Shown in pieces: positions 17,229 to 26,094 of a DNA stretch of 64,000 bases. A program made the position numbers and the translations under genes. Every line of letters begins with the position of its first letter. Within the stretch, counting starts at the first letter, position 1. The stretch spans positions 248,001-312,000 of the forward strand of contig NZ_FWZT01000004.1 of assembly GCF_900177345.1 (NCBI RefSeq), in the 5' to 3' direction. The notes beneath the pieces were generated by a model. It was not told the origin of the DNA, ran no database searches, and saw only the letters and a program-made list of their open reading frames with translations. This stretch comes from Pseudobacteriovorax antillogorgiicola (GTDB taxonomy: Bacteria > Bdellovibrionota_B > Oligoflexia > Oligoflexales > Oligoflexaceae).

Positions 17229-17447
17229 TGAGTTCTTGGTGCGGTCTTTTTTCCCAGGTGCCTTGGAGGCCCAAGGCTAATATTAGTCGGAAAGAGCCTT
17301 AAACTACGGGCTATGAAGTGCCCCAGGCCCACAAAAATGATTGGGGTGTCTCAGAAGGCTGTTGAACTGAGTCCCTTCTTGGATAATGACAAATAGTTTA
17401 GGGTTTGTTATCGTTGCGCACTCGACTCCAGATATAAGGTGGATGCT

Positions 17448-17996
17448 GTGATACTTACCGATCTTAAAATTCTTGAAGAAATCAGTGCCGGCAATATTGT
17501 TATCGAACCGTTCCGTCGGGAGTGTTTGGGATCCAACTCCTATGATGTTCATTTGGGTTCAAAACTAGCGGTTTATCGCGATCGGGTTTTGGATGCGAAG
17601 AAGCATAACCCTATCCAAAATATTGAGATCCCCCACGATGGTTATATCCTTCAGCCAGATCAGTTTTACCTAGGCGTGACATCGGAATACACAGAAGCTC
17701 ATTCCCATGTTCCCTTTCTTGAGGGCAAATCGAGTATCGGGCGCTTGGGTATTGATATTCATGCGACTGCTGGGAAGGGCGATATAGGTTTTTGCAATCA
17801 TTGGACCCTAGAGATCTCTGTAAAGCAGCCTGTGCGCGTCTATGCTGGAATGCCGATTGGTCAACTTATCTACTTCACTGTGGAGGGTTCACTGAACACG
17901 CCTTATTCCAAGAAGTCTTCTGCAAAATACAATAGTCGGTCCGACGCCCCGATGGAATCCATGATGTTTAAAAATGCTGATATGGGCCTTTGGTAG
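17448..17996 (+). CDS. dcd: dCTP deaminase
   Basis: A 182-residue enzyme that deaminates dCTP to dUTP, feeding dTMP synthesis in the cytoplasm. Family blocks are clear: MILTDLKILEE at the start, IVIEPF, LGSNSYDVHLG, the substrate-binding EGKSSIGRLGIDIHATAG, the catalytic-Glu strand WTLEISV and GMPIGQLIYF. It is slightly shorter than the E. coli enzyme. Starting at the GTG at 17448 restores the usual MILTD N-terminus and has AAGGTGG five bases upstream; the GTG at 17439 is less likely. HATAGKGDIG resembles forms that also act on dUTP, but bifunctionality cannot be settled here. It appears monocistronic, with a convergent neighbour 20 bp away. Confidence 0.93.
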   Translation: MILTDLKILEEISAGNIVIEPFRRECLGSNSYDVHLGSKLAVYRDRVLDAKKHNPIQNIEIPHDGYILQPDQFYLGVTSEYTEAHSHVPFLEGKSSIGRLGIDIHATAGKGDIGFCNHWTLEISVKQPVRVYAGMPIGQLIYFTVEGSLNTPYSKKSSAKYNSRSDAPMESMMFKNADMGLW

Positions 17997-18016
17997 CAGC
18001 TCGTAGTCAAATCATT

Positions 18017-19132
18017 TTATCGAATGGCGGCAATGACCTCTTCCAGGTTCTCCCGCCTTAGTTTGACTATGTCTGGAAGCTCAGCGGTGGCGGACATTTC
18101 TCTCTTCTTCGCGCTGAGCCAATGATTCAGGCAGGACAAAGAGAGATCCTTCTTCACAGCGATACGGACGCAGGCTTCGAAGTAAGGCTCGCTGTAGGGA
18201 GTGCCCAAAGTTGGGTCCAAATGGACTGCATTTAATCCCGCAACTCGAAGTGTTTCTTGATAGGTGCGATCAAAAATAGCTTCACTCAATAGCTTCTGCT
18301 GCAAGGCAAAGGCTCTCGATCTTTCTATAAATCCACCATCGAGCATTTCCTGATCTTTTTTATTGGCTGTAGCAACAAGGCTTGATATGCGGCGCAGGCG
18401 TTGCACTCGGGTCATCGGCTCGATCTTCTCTGCCGCCCAGCTAAGGCTACTCCTCTGCCAAGCTTTGATAGTCTCAAGATTTTTAGGTTTGCTTTTTAAT
18501 CGGCCAAAAGTCTTGATAAAGTCGCTAGTTATGGGGGCTCTTTGAGTGGTGGTTATGACCATCAGTAACAATCGCTTGAAATCCAAATACCATTTTTCAG
18601 TCTGATTTTTAAAGTAGGAATTGTCATTCAGGGCTGTTTGAAGGTTGCGGATTGCGTCACCGTAATCGCCAAAGAATATATTGAACCGTGCTCGTTCGGA
18701 CGAGGTCCATGGAGTTTGGTCTACATTGAGATTTCTGAAGAAATTTTCCTTTTTCTCTGAATCACGGGCATGGCAGCGTGCGCAGTAAGACAGATAGCGG
18801 AGTAGCGTCCTTCTGCCAAGTTCAGGGTGCTTGTTAAAAAGATCCTGATCTAAGAGTTCCAGCTCACCAGGAATGTTGCGGGCGACTAAGGTTAGGGATG
18901 GATCCTTACCAAGTGAAGGCCTAAGGGGATCGATAGGGTGGCTTATTTTGTGTAGCTTAGTCGCGAGATTCTGATCAACTTTTGCCTCATTTTGGGTTTC
19001 AAACAGCAGTAAGGTGGCCAAATCTCCAATTACTTCGTACAGACTAGAATTTTTGCTTGAGCTTGAGGCGAAGGCGCAAGTGACATTCACTAAGAGTAGT
19101 GCGCTTAAACTTAGGCCGATTATGCTATACAT
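18017..19132 (-). CDS. Secreted protein with one c-type heme motif
   Basis: A 371-residue exported protein with a signal peptide cleaved near AFASS. It contains a single CARCH heme-attachment motif (Cys117-Cys120-His121) in LLRYLSYCARCHARD, in an otherwise helical protein rich in Lys and Arg. The remainder (about 140-370) looks like an all-helical repeat domain without recognised motifs. Covalent heme attachment in the periplasm is expected if the motif is used. Three more CxxCH proteins lie at 24.0-27.1 kb, so an electron-transfer role is plausible but not shown. Confidence 0.7.
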   Translation of the reverse strand: MYSIIGLSLSALLLVNVTCAFASSSSKNSSLYEVIGDLATLLLFETQNEAKVDQNLATKLHKISHPIDPLRPSLGKDPSLTLVARNIPGELELLDQDLFNKHPELGRRTLLRYLSYCARCHARDSEKKENFFRNLNVDQTPWTSSERARFNIFFGDYGDAIRNLQTALNDNSYFKNQTEKWYLDFKRLLLMVITTTQRAPITSDFIKTFGRLKSKPKNLETIKAWQRSSLSWAAEKIEPMTRVQRLRRISSLVATANKKDQEMLDGGFIERSRAFALQQKLLSEAIFDRTYQETLRVAGLNAVHLDPTLGTPYSEPYFEACVRIAVKKDLSLSCLNHWLSAKKREMSATAELPDIVKLRRENLEEVIAAIR

Positions 19133-19332
19133 AAGTTGAATCCGTAATTTCGTGAACGGGTTGATTTACTAGAGATAATTATAACAATTCCATGCGTGCC
19201 TGTGGGCTTATCCCGCTCTGAAAGCTTGAGTGAAACTAAAAAATCGAATCATGACGGGAGTCTTCCCTGTTTTTCTACATCCCATCAACGGAGATCCGAA
19301 AGTAATCCTGGATATAGAAAGGAGGGATTCAA

Positions 19333-19452
19333 ATGGATAGAGTCAAACGTAAGATTAAGTTTCTAGTTAACAAAGCAGTTGTGGCATCTGTTCTATTTTT
19401 GTGGTTCACATTGAGTTTACCAGTTCTTGACGAAGGCACCCTTCCGTTTTAG
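19333..19452 (+). CDS. Small single-TM protein (39 aa)
   Basis: A 39-codon frame with an excellent ribosome site (GAAAGGAGG, seven bases before the ATG). It starts with a basic segment (MDRVKRKIKFLVNK), followed by one hydrophobic helix (VVASVLFLWFTLSLPVL) and a short acidic end. The strong translation signal and positive-inside layout argue for a real small membrane protein. No known family. It stands alone on the plus strand between two leftward genes. Confidence 0.55.
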   Translation: MDRVKRKIKFLVNKAVVASVLFLWFTLSLPVLDEGTLPF

Positions 19453-19583
19453 TTTCGGTTTAAAAGTGAATGCTTAGTCCCTTTGGTTTCTAGAGTAGTA
19501 TGCTGGGCACGGACAGCTGAGATCCCCTCTAAGGTTTTCAGAGGTATGTGCCCTTTTGTAGAATATCTATTTTACAGTAGCTG

Positions 19584-20705
19584 TTATGTCGCTTTTGTGC
19601 GAACTGACTGTTCAAGGTCGTATGCAACAAGCCCCAGTGCGAATGGCCATAGGGTTAGTAAATGCTGTCCAGGAATCAAAAGGTCCTCCCCTAAAATAAG
19701 GGCGATAGCGAGACCTATCCTTACCCCCTGCCTTAAGTTCATCAATTCACTAACTGGTAGGCTAGCAATAGCTGGTATAAATAGTCCAAGACTAAGTGCT
19801 TGCCAAGTATGAAAATGTTTGAAAAAGCTTTGGCTTTCTAGAAATATTAAGAAGCTTCCAAATAGTGCTGCTAAGAAAAGTGAAAGGACTTGTAAACCAA
19901 AGTAAGGGCGAGACAGTAGGATAAATAAGACGCTCGTGAAAGCCAGGTTTAACTTTTGCCATTGAGCTAAGTTTGCGAGGTTGAAAACCACCAGTAAGAT
20001 ATTTTCAGCGAGCAGCCACTTAATGGTCACAAAACCTATATAGACGGCTGCGAACCGATCCATGTGGGAGTGCCAAAGAGCAAATTGGAAGGCTAGCAGG
20101 GCAAGACCAAACCCTATGATTTTAAATGACGTTGGAATGAAATCTTTTTCGTGTCTGATGGTTGGGGGTTCGAAGTAGACACTGGGAATTTTATCGGGGT
20201 TTCGCAGATGAATGAGAATGAAATGTCGTCCATCCTGATTGATAGACCACGATGCTTCTTGCCAACCAGGCTTCGATTGGTCCAGTTTAGAGGTGCCGCA
20301 GTTTATTTTTGGTTGGGAAGGCTGTATTAAATCTGGTCCAACAACCCATACCTGGTGGGGAATCCAATGGCACCGAGTTTGGATAAATAGAGGCTGATCA
20401 GCAGGGATAAATGGAATTTCGAGGAGCAGGGATAGCTCGTCTGATCGTTGATCGAAGGGCAGGCGGTGAGGCAGATGAATCAGGTTTTCTATATTCACTT
20501 GGCTACGATAGCTTTGAATCTGATCGGGTTGAAGTAGCACACCTCTAAACATGAGCCACTCACCTTGGAGTGGCAATGTACCTTCATTTTGAAGTAGCTC
20601 GTAGAATGATGACAGTTGTCCACCCCGTGCAAGATCCTGCATCGGGGCGCTCAGACCAAGCTGGGCTATCATGAACAGGGTAAATGCTATAAGGTGTTGA
20701 AGCAT
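19584..20705 (-). CDS. 7TMR-DISM-like membrane receptor without output domain
   Basis: A 373-residue protein with a signal peptide, then a periplasmic beta-sandwich of about 160 residues containing LPLQGEWLMFRGVLL and a jelly-roll-like run ending in HFILIHLRNPD. Six or seven hydrophobic helices fill residues about 190-365. This is the 7TMR-DISM plan, with an extracellular DISMED2-type sensor followed by a 7TM block. Such receptors normally end in a kinase, cyclase or GGDEF domain, but this one stops just after the last helix. It may signal through a partner such as the cytosolic histidine kinase encoded next to it at 21109. Confidence 0.7.
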   Translation of the reverse strand: MLQHLIAFTLFMIAQLGLSAPMQDLARGGQLSSFYELLQNEGTLPLQGEWLMFRGVLLQPDQIQSYRSQVNIENLIHLPHRLPFDQRSDELSLLLEIPFIPADQPLFIQTRCHWIPHQVWVVGPDLIQPSQPKINCGTSKLDQSKPGWQEASWSINQDGRHFILIHLRNPDKIPSVYFEPPTIRHEKDFIPTSFKIIGFGLALLAFQFALWHSHMDRFAAVYIGFVTIKWLLAENILLVVFNLANLAQWQKLNLAFTSVLFILLSRPYFGLQVLSLFLAALFGSFLIFLESQSFFKHFHTWQALSLGLFIPAIASLPVSELMNLRQGVRIGLAIALILGEDLLIPGQHLLTLWPFALGLVAYDLEQSVRTKAT

Positions 20706-20991
20706 GAGGTCGTTTTTTCGATCTATTATTTGTCTTTATCGTAGCATCTTTCTATCTGAAACTAAAGATTTCAGCAGCTTAGTCTAACGAATCAATTCAT
20801 TTCTTACCATTTATCCTAGGCTGAAGAGATTATTTATACTATTGCGGAAAAATATTACCTATAAGGTGAGGTCAATAGCCTGTCGATAGATATGACTAAG
20901 CGTTACTTGATAATTGAATGGTGAATGACTAGGGCCTTGGCGTCTTTAGAGCGTTAGATGCCATTCTCCAGCCCTAACGTCCTGTAGATGG
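20706..20991. other. Divergent promoter region and possible leader RNA
   Basis: Between the leftward receptor gene and the terminator at 20992 the DNA is AT-rich to about 20910, so it is a likely promoter zone, then more balanced. No open frame with a ribosome site is visible. The part near 20930-20991 would be the body of a short transcript ended by that terminator. Confidence 0.35.
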
Positions 20992-21020
20992 AAGCGAAGA
21001 GGATCTCTTCGCTTTTCTTT
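20992..21020 (+). terminator. Intrinsic terminator upstream of histidine kinase
   Basis: AAGCGAAGAG (20992-21001), loop GAT, CTCTTCGCTT (21005-21014) and then a T-rich run. The T tract is on the plus strand only, yet the only plus-strand gene within 2.9 kb upstream is the tiny frame at 19333. It therefore probably ends a short leader or small RNA arising in 20706-20990, where GCGTTAG and CTAACGT can also pair. Confidence 0.7.
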
Positions 21021-21108
21021 TTTTCCTTAACTCCGGTCAGATACTGCCTAGTGAGTTTCCGCTAAAATAGAGTTAGATAAACTACACCTGTCATAGCAAG
21101 TTTAGTAA

Positions 21109-22854
21109 ATGAGTAAAGTCAGTAGAACACGACATGACCCAAATCCTGAGCAGCTATCGATTCTGCTCAATATTGCTCGTGCCATGGGCGAGATTCATCA
21201 CATCGATGAATTGATCGATCTTCTTGCGCGTGAATCAATTCGAGCTCTAGGTGCTGATCGCTGTAGTATCTTTTTATTGGATACTGATTCCCAAGAGCTG
21301 TGGTCTAAGGTAGCTATTGGCGAAAGCCGGAGGATACGCTTTCCTGCCTCCCAGGGCATTGCAGGTGAAACCCTGGCCAAGGGCAAGCCTATTATTATCG
21401 ATGATGCCTATCAGTATAAGGGGTTTAATAGCCAAATCGATGTGCAGACAGGGTATACAACGAAGAACATTCTGAGCGTTCCTATGAGCAATGCTCAGGG
21501 GAAAATTATCGGTTGCTTTGAAATGATCAATAAAAAGGAAGGGGCATTTTCGGAATCAGATACCTCTTTCCTCCAGCTTCTGGCGAATCACGCAGCGGTT
21601 GCTGTAGAATCAGCTTTGCTCTACGAGCAGAAAGAGAACGTGATTCGTGATCTAAAAGTCACGAAAATTTCCCTCGAAGTGAAGATGAAGCAGCTAGAGG
21701 TGGTCTATGATCTTGAAAAGGTTTTAGCTGAAACCATGGATTTTCAGGCATTCCTCCATAGTGTGGGGACGATTCTTTGCCGCTTCCTTCGCACATCTGC
21801 CGTGATGGTGATCTTTCAAGAAAATGACGAGGCCCCTGTTAAATATTTATTTAACGAGAACAAACTTTCGCAATTCGACTGCGTGGCGGAAACAAAAGGT
21901 ATTGGGCTTAGAATTAAATCAGGGTTTACCGTAGATATGCTACAGAAAGAATTGGACTTAGTTATCTCAAATCATCTTGGTGTTCCCTTTCATGCTGTTG
22001 ATATGCACAGTGATGAAATTAAATCAGATATCTGGGGTCGGGTTGAAGTTCTCAATCACCCTAAGGGATTCGATGATCATGACCTTTCCTTTTTGAATAT
22101 TGTGGCAGAAAAGGTTTCTTCGGCTATCTCACGCTTTAAGCTGCTGGAAAGTCGAGAAAAATCTCAGCGTTTGGCAACGATTGGTCAGTTGTCATCGACC
22201 ATAGTTCACGACTTTAGGAATCCCATGACCTCGATTCGTGGTTTTGCAGAGCTGATTAAGATATCTGGCGATAGTATGGATGCCAAGCAGCGGGATAAGC
22301 TTTGCACTATTATTATGAATCAGGTCGATCGTTGTACAAATATGATAGAAGAATTGCTCTCATTCGCACGGGGTGATAAAAAGTATAGCCTCCAAGTTTA
22401 CGATTCTGAAACGTTCATTGATGAAATCATCGAAATTTTGACTGTCGAAACAGAGAAGACGGGCATTGGCCTTGAGAAGATCGTCGACTACCATGGTGAT
22501 GTTTATATAGACAAAGACAAGATGATGAGGGTTATTTTCAACCTAACAAATAACGCCCTCGATATATTAGAAAAAGGGGAGAAACTGATAATTGGCATGA
22601 CTCTCAAGGGTGATGATATCGAGATCAGCGTCAGCGATACAGGGCCAGGAGTTCCCAAAGATTTGCAGGAAAGTTTGTTTGATGCCTTTGTTACCCAAGG
22701 AAAGGCAACAGGAACAGGTTTGGGATTACATATTTCAAAAGAAATTGTGGAAGCTCACAAAGGTAGTATTGTCCTTGATCGTAGCTATAAAAAAGGAGCT
22801 CGCTTTGTGATCACGTTGCCGAAGTATCGTGCCGAAGAATCCAAGTCAGCGTAA
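21109..22854 (+). CDS. GAF-domain sensor histidine kinase (cytosolic)
   Basis: A 581-residue kinase without signal peptide or membrane helices. Residues about 15-170 form a GAF domain (IDELIDLLARESIRALGADRCSIFLLD..., ending LLANHAAVAVESALLY). A helical linker and a second, weaker GAF-like region occupy about 200-350. The phosphoacceptor helix is SSTIVHDFRNPMTSIRG with His367. The ATP-binding domain has an N box (NLTNNALD), a G1 box (DTGPGVP) and a G2 box (GTGLGLHI). No receiver or partner regulator is adjacent, so the target is unknown. Its stop lies 15 bp before the next gene, so they are probably one operon. Confidence 0.92.
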   Translation: MSKVSRTRHDPNPEQLSILLNIARAMGEIHHIDELIDLLARESIRALGADRCSIFLLDTDSQELWSKVAIGESRRIRFPASQGIAGETLAKGKPIIIDDAYQYKGFNSQIDVQTGYTTKNILSVPMSNAQGKIIGCFEMINKKEGAFSESDTSFLQLLANHAAVAVESALLYEQKENVIRDLKVTKISLEVKMKQLEVVYDLEKVLAETMDFQAFLHSVGTILCRFLRTSAVMVIFQENDEAPVKYLFNENKLSQFDCVAETKGIGLRIKSGFTVDMLQKELDLVISNHLGVPFHAVDMHSDEIKSDIWGRVEVLNHPKGFDDHDLSFLNIVAEKVSSAISRFKLLESREKSQRLATIGQLSSTIVHDFRNPMTSIRGFAELIKISGDSMDAKQRDKLCTIIMNQVDRCTNMIEELLSFARGDKKYSLQVYDSETFIDEIIEILTVETEKTGIGLEKIVDYHGDVYIDKDKMMRVIFNLTNNALDILEKGEKLIIGMTLKGDDIEISVSDTGPGVPKDLQESLFDAFVTQGKATGTGLGLHISKEIVEAHKGSIVLDRSYKKGARFVITLPKYRAEESKSA

Positions 22855-22869
22855 CGCCTAAGGAGCAGT

Positions 22870-23970
22870 ATGCTGAGATCCATATCAATACTGATGATGC
22901 TAGTATCGTGCAAAAGTATGAACTTTAAGGCGCGAAATCTAGATGACCAGGTGCTACCAATGCTTGGCTCCATGGCCCTTTATGAGGAAGCTTTAGGAGA
23001 GGTTTGCTATACCTATGGCGAAAATCTTGTGCAAAATTCTGGCTTTGAAACACCTGCGATCGACGATGATTGGGCTCTCGTGGAAAGCCAGGGAAGGGTC
23101 AATTTTCATTGGCTTGTAAGTGCAGACACTAGTATTCCTAAACAGTGTGGGCGTCAGAAACCAGCTGTAGAGCTTTCTTATCAAGATCAGGGATCGCAGG
23201 TGAACCAAGTGATCCACTTGTGGGCTAATTGTCAAGAACCTCGCTTTTATCTCAAAGAGCCAATCCCTAAAACCTATCGCTATCAGGTTAAGCTTGCCCA
23301 GTCAGTTACAACAGAACGGGGATCACAGTACTTTATTGAATTTGACTATAAATACGATGGCGCGACTGACCAAAGGTTTCTGCCCCGCATGACGGTGAAA
23401 TTTGGTTCTCATACCATTTCAAGCGTGTTGGAAAAAAATGGTTGGCAGAAGTTTTCTCGTTTAGTGCGAGCGAATTCAACCAAAAGTGAATTCGAGATAT
23501 CTGTAAAAGAGCCACTGGGGCAGCTGGCTATTGATAACGTAACGATTCGTCGGTATGCTGGTTGCCAAAAACGCCGAAGGCATTGTCGGAAGATTAAAAC
23601 CGTCGTGGACTTCGATCCAGGGTATCCTCTCAAAAGACCAAAGGTGCTAGCAAATCGTCTGTTAAGAAATGGTCAGGGAATAGAGCTTGGTTCAGGGGGT
23701 ACGATTGTTCTAAAGATGGATCAGCCAGTCTTCAATCAGCCTGGCTATGAGTTTTTGGTAGAAGCGCCCCGGCCTCAGGACTGGCCGGCATCTGTTCTGG
23801 TAAGTCAATGGCCCGATGGGCCGTGGAATTTTGTTGGGTATGTGCGCCAAGCCTCTGAGTTTGATTTGAACCCCATCCAATCCGTTAGCTATATCCGCAT
23901 CGAGGATCATTCGCAGTCAAAAGATTCAGAGTATCGTGGCTTTCATCTAAAAAACACGACTTGCCTTTAG
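22870..23970 (+). CDS. Lipoprotein with CBM-like domain
   Basis: A 366-residue lipoprotein with a very short signal and lipobox (LMMLVSC, Cys14). Residues about 50-235 resemble a carbohydrate-binding jelly roll of the CBM4/9 type: NLVQNSGFETPAIDDDW at the start, YFIEFDYKYDG in the middle and GQLAIDNVTIRRY at the end. The Cys/Arg/Lys-rich CQKRRRHCRKIK precedes a second, smaller beta-rich region that resembles discoidin-like folds (WNFVGYVRQASEF, ending YIRIEDHS). AAGGAG precedes the ATG, and the gene follows the histidine kinase by 15 bp. It probably binds sugar polymers on the envelope. Confidence 0.72.
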   Translation: MLRSISILMMLVSCKSMNFKARNLDDQVLPMLGSMALYEEALGEVCYTYGENLVQNSGFETPAIDDDWALVESQGRVNFHWLVSADTSIPKQCGRQKPAVELSYQDQGSQVNQVIHLWANCQEPRFYLKEPIPKTYRYQVKLAQSVTTERGSQYFIEFDYKYDGATDQRFLPRMTVKFGSHTISSVLEKNGWQKFSRLVRANSTKSEFEISVKEPLGQLAIDNVTIRRYAGCQKRRRHCRKIKTVVDFDPGYPLKRPKVLANRLLRNGQGIELGSGGTIVLKMDQPVFNQPGYEFLVEAPRPQDWPASVLVSQWPDGPWNFVGYVRQASEFDLNPIQSVSYIRIEDHSQSKDSEYRGFHLKNTTCL

Positions 23971-24001
23971 ATCGGTCTTACGTCTCCTGCTTGTCTACCA
24001 T

Positions 24002-24424
24002 CTATTCAAGAGAGTCCGGCAGACAAAGGTCTTTGGCTTGGAAGAACGTATCGATCTTTTCTTGATCTTGGCTCGATAGGATCGCTCCACCACCATGGCT
24101 GGTGCCTCCTGATAGCTTCTGAAAGATAGCATTGCTATCGCCGCTCAAGAGATTTAAGAAAATTTGAGTATTGGCGTCGTCATCGCCATCGACAAATGCA
24201 AACACGGAGCCCGCCGAGCCGCCTTGGACATGGCACGAACTGCATGAACTATCAACAAAACCTTTGATCTCGCTGTCATAAGCAACACTGAGGATGCGAC
24301 AGGGCTGAGAAAACGAGGTGCCATCCTGAGAGTTTTCTGGTGAGCTATAATCCACATGCTTGTATTCTGTGATTCCACATGACGCAACGAATGCTAGGAT
24401 CAGACACGAGCCTAAGTACTTCAT
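24002..24424 (-). CDS. Small c-type cytochrome lipoprotein
   Basis: A 140-residue lipoprotein (FVASC, Cys16) with one heme motif, CSSCH (Cys61-Cys64-His65), in IKGFVDSSCSSCHVQGG, followed by a short cytochrome-like helical region (ILSSQDQEKIDTFFQAKDLC). The distal ligand is uncertain, and no canonical Met is obvious. GGAG before the ATG. It lies 21 bp downstream of the diheme/beta-barrel gene on the same strand, so they should be co-transcribed and may pass electrons across the outer membrane together. Confidence 0.8.
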   Translation of the reverse strand: MKYLGSCLILAFVASCGITEYKHVDYSSPENSQDGTSFSQPCRILSVAYDSEIKGFVDSSCSSCHVQGGSAGSVFAFVDGDDDANTQIFLNLLSGDSNAIFQKLSGGTSHGGGAILSSQDQEKIDTFFQAKDLCLPDSLE

Positions 24425-24445
24425 GGCAGAAACTCCTCATGATCA

Positions 24446-25849
24446 TTAGTAAAAAAGATGGAACTGAGTGCTCACGAAGCGACGCTCTGCATCAGGCAGA
24501 CCCTGTCGCTCAGCCATATCTACTACATATTGGCTTTGCAGCTCAACCCCTGGCATGATAAACCATTTGATTCCAGCCTTGTACTGCGTTGTGCGACCTT
24601 CCTCAAGAGTTTCCGCAGCATTTGCTTCGCTATATTCCAACGATAGGTAGGTTTCACGCCAGAAGCGATAATACGACTCTAATGTAACCACAGCAGTTCG
24701 GTAGAAATCGTCAGCTCGTTCGACTTGAGCTGAAATACCTTCCAGGCCTAGATGGAAGCCATTGAAGCCAAACGTTGATGTTAAATATAAGTTGTGCATC
24801 AGCACCCTCGTATCACGGGTATCCTCTTGAGGTGTTTCCTGCTGCCAGTAGGTATAGTTTAAAGAGGCTCCAAGGGTGACAAATCGCAAGCCAAGATTGG
24901 CGACAAAGCCAGATGTATCGTTCAGTGGGTTGGTTTCGTCCACTTGATTTTGGATCACATGGAGGTTTGCATAGGGAACGTTCGGTGCTGTACCGATCCC
25001 AATGGCCTTGTAATTAATCAGGTAACTTTGGGAAGGGTTGCCGGTGAGAGTCGAGGAAATGATCCGTCGGGAAAGACGAGTATGGTCGGGGTGGTCGTTA
25101 CCAAACAGCGGGCGATAGAAGCCGCCCATAACGAAGGTATTATAGGGCAGGTCATCGACCATGAGATACAAAGATCGTGATTGCCACTGATTCAGCTGTT
25201 GATCCAACGGAGCGCCTGTAAACTGGCCGAAGAACCTTGCTTCATGAACTAAGCTTACATACTCACCAGTGGGCTTATAGCGTACTCCCATGTCGGCATT
25301 CATGATGAATGTTTGAGCTGAATTATTGCTCAAGTCTTGCAGATTCAATAGCCTGAAGGCAGCCCCCGCTAGCACTTTGTTTTGTCGCTCTTGGTAATAG
25401 GGGTCTTCGTTTGGAATCGTCGCTTCAAACTCCTCTTGAGAAGTGACTGTTGTTAAGTAATTGTCGCCGTCGACCCTATCATACTGTCGTTCGTCCGCGA
25501 CGTACCCTGTTTCTCTCATCATACCCTTACTCTTGCCTTTGGCATAAGGTTGCTGGCGATAAGGAGATACGGTCTTCTTCTGCTTAAACAGTTTACTATC
25601 AAAGCTCTTCAACCAGTGATCAGCGTTCCATTTGCCGTAAGAGTTGCGAAGACCACCCCCATTAGGGTTAACATGGCAACCTTGGCAGGATAGGCTGCAA
25701 CGGCGATCTGCTGGAGGCTTATTCTTTCGTCCTGGCGCATGACAACCAGCACAGTTTTGAGAGAAGCGGCTCGCTAGCCAGGGCTCCGCAAGTGTATAGC
25801 TCGTCATAAACCAAATAAATGAAACGATCATGGCTTTGGCAAAGGTCAT
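24446..25849 (-). CDS. Diheme cytochrome - outer membrane beta-barrel fusion
   Basis: A 467-residue protein with a signal peptide ending at TLAEP. It has two heme-attachment motifs close together, CAGCH (33-37) and CQGCH (55-59, in CSLSCQGCHVNPNGGG). From about residue 150 to the end it has alternating beta strands rich in Tyr, Phe and Trp (SLVHEARFFGQF, TYWQQETPQ, LESYYRFWRETYLSLEYSEA) and ends in FVSTQFHLFY, with the terminal aromatic residue typical of outer membrane barrels. It is likely a porin-like barrel with a periplasmic diheme plug that could serve electron transfer or redox sensing. GAGGAAA precedes the ATG. First gene of a two-gene operon. Confidence 0.8.
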   Translation of the reverse strand: MTFAKAMIVSFIWFMTSYTLAEPWLASRFSQNCAGCHAPGRKNKPPADRRCSLSCQGCHVNPNGGGLRNSYGKWNADHWLKSFDSKLFKQKKTVSPYRQQPYAKGKSKGMMRETGYVADERQYDRVDGDNYLTTVTSQEEFEATIPNEDPYYQERQNKVLAGAAFRLLNLQDLSNNSAQTFIMNADMGVRYKPTGEYVSLVHEARFFGQFTGAPLDQQLNQWQSRSLYLMVDDLPYNTFVMGGFYRPLFGNDHPDHTRLSRRIISSTLTGNPSQSYLINYKAIGIGTAPNVPYANLHVIQNQVDETNPLNDTSGFVANLGLRFVTLGASLNYTYWQQETPQEDTRDTRVLMHNLYLTSTFGFNGFHLGLEGISAQVERADDFYRTAVVTLESYYRFWRETYLSLEYSEANAAETLEEGRTTQYKAGIKWFIMPGVELQSQYVVDMAERQGLPDAERRFVSTQFHLFY

Positions 25850-26094
25850 AGATGTATTTCCTCAGCAGGCGGTTAAATTGGAGGTGTTAAACACTGCATG
25901 TGCATAGCAGATATTGTGGGAAAAAGCTTGTTCCCCCTGGAATTTTTGTTCTTAGTTTTCAAATTGGCAATGCTAAATTTATCCAAACTTAACTTCCATA
26001 CGGAATAGAGGCTAGAACGTTACCTTCAAATAATATAAATAAGAGACAGCCACCTTAAAAAATATATTAGACCTTTTTTATGGGAGAGTCCGTG

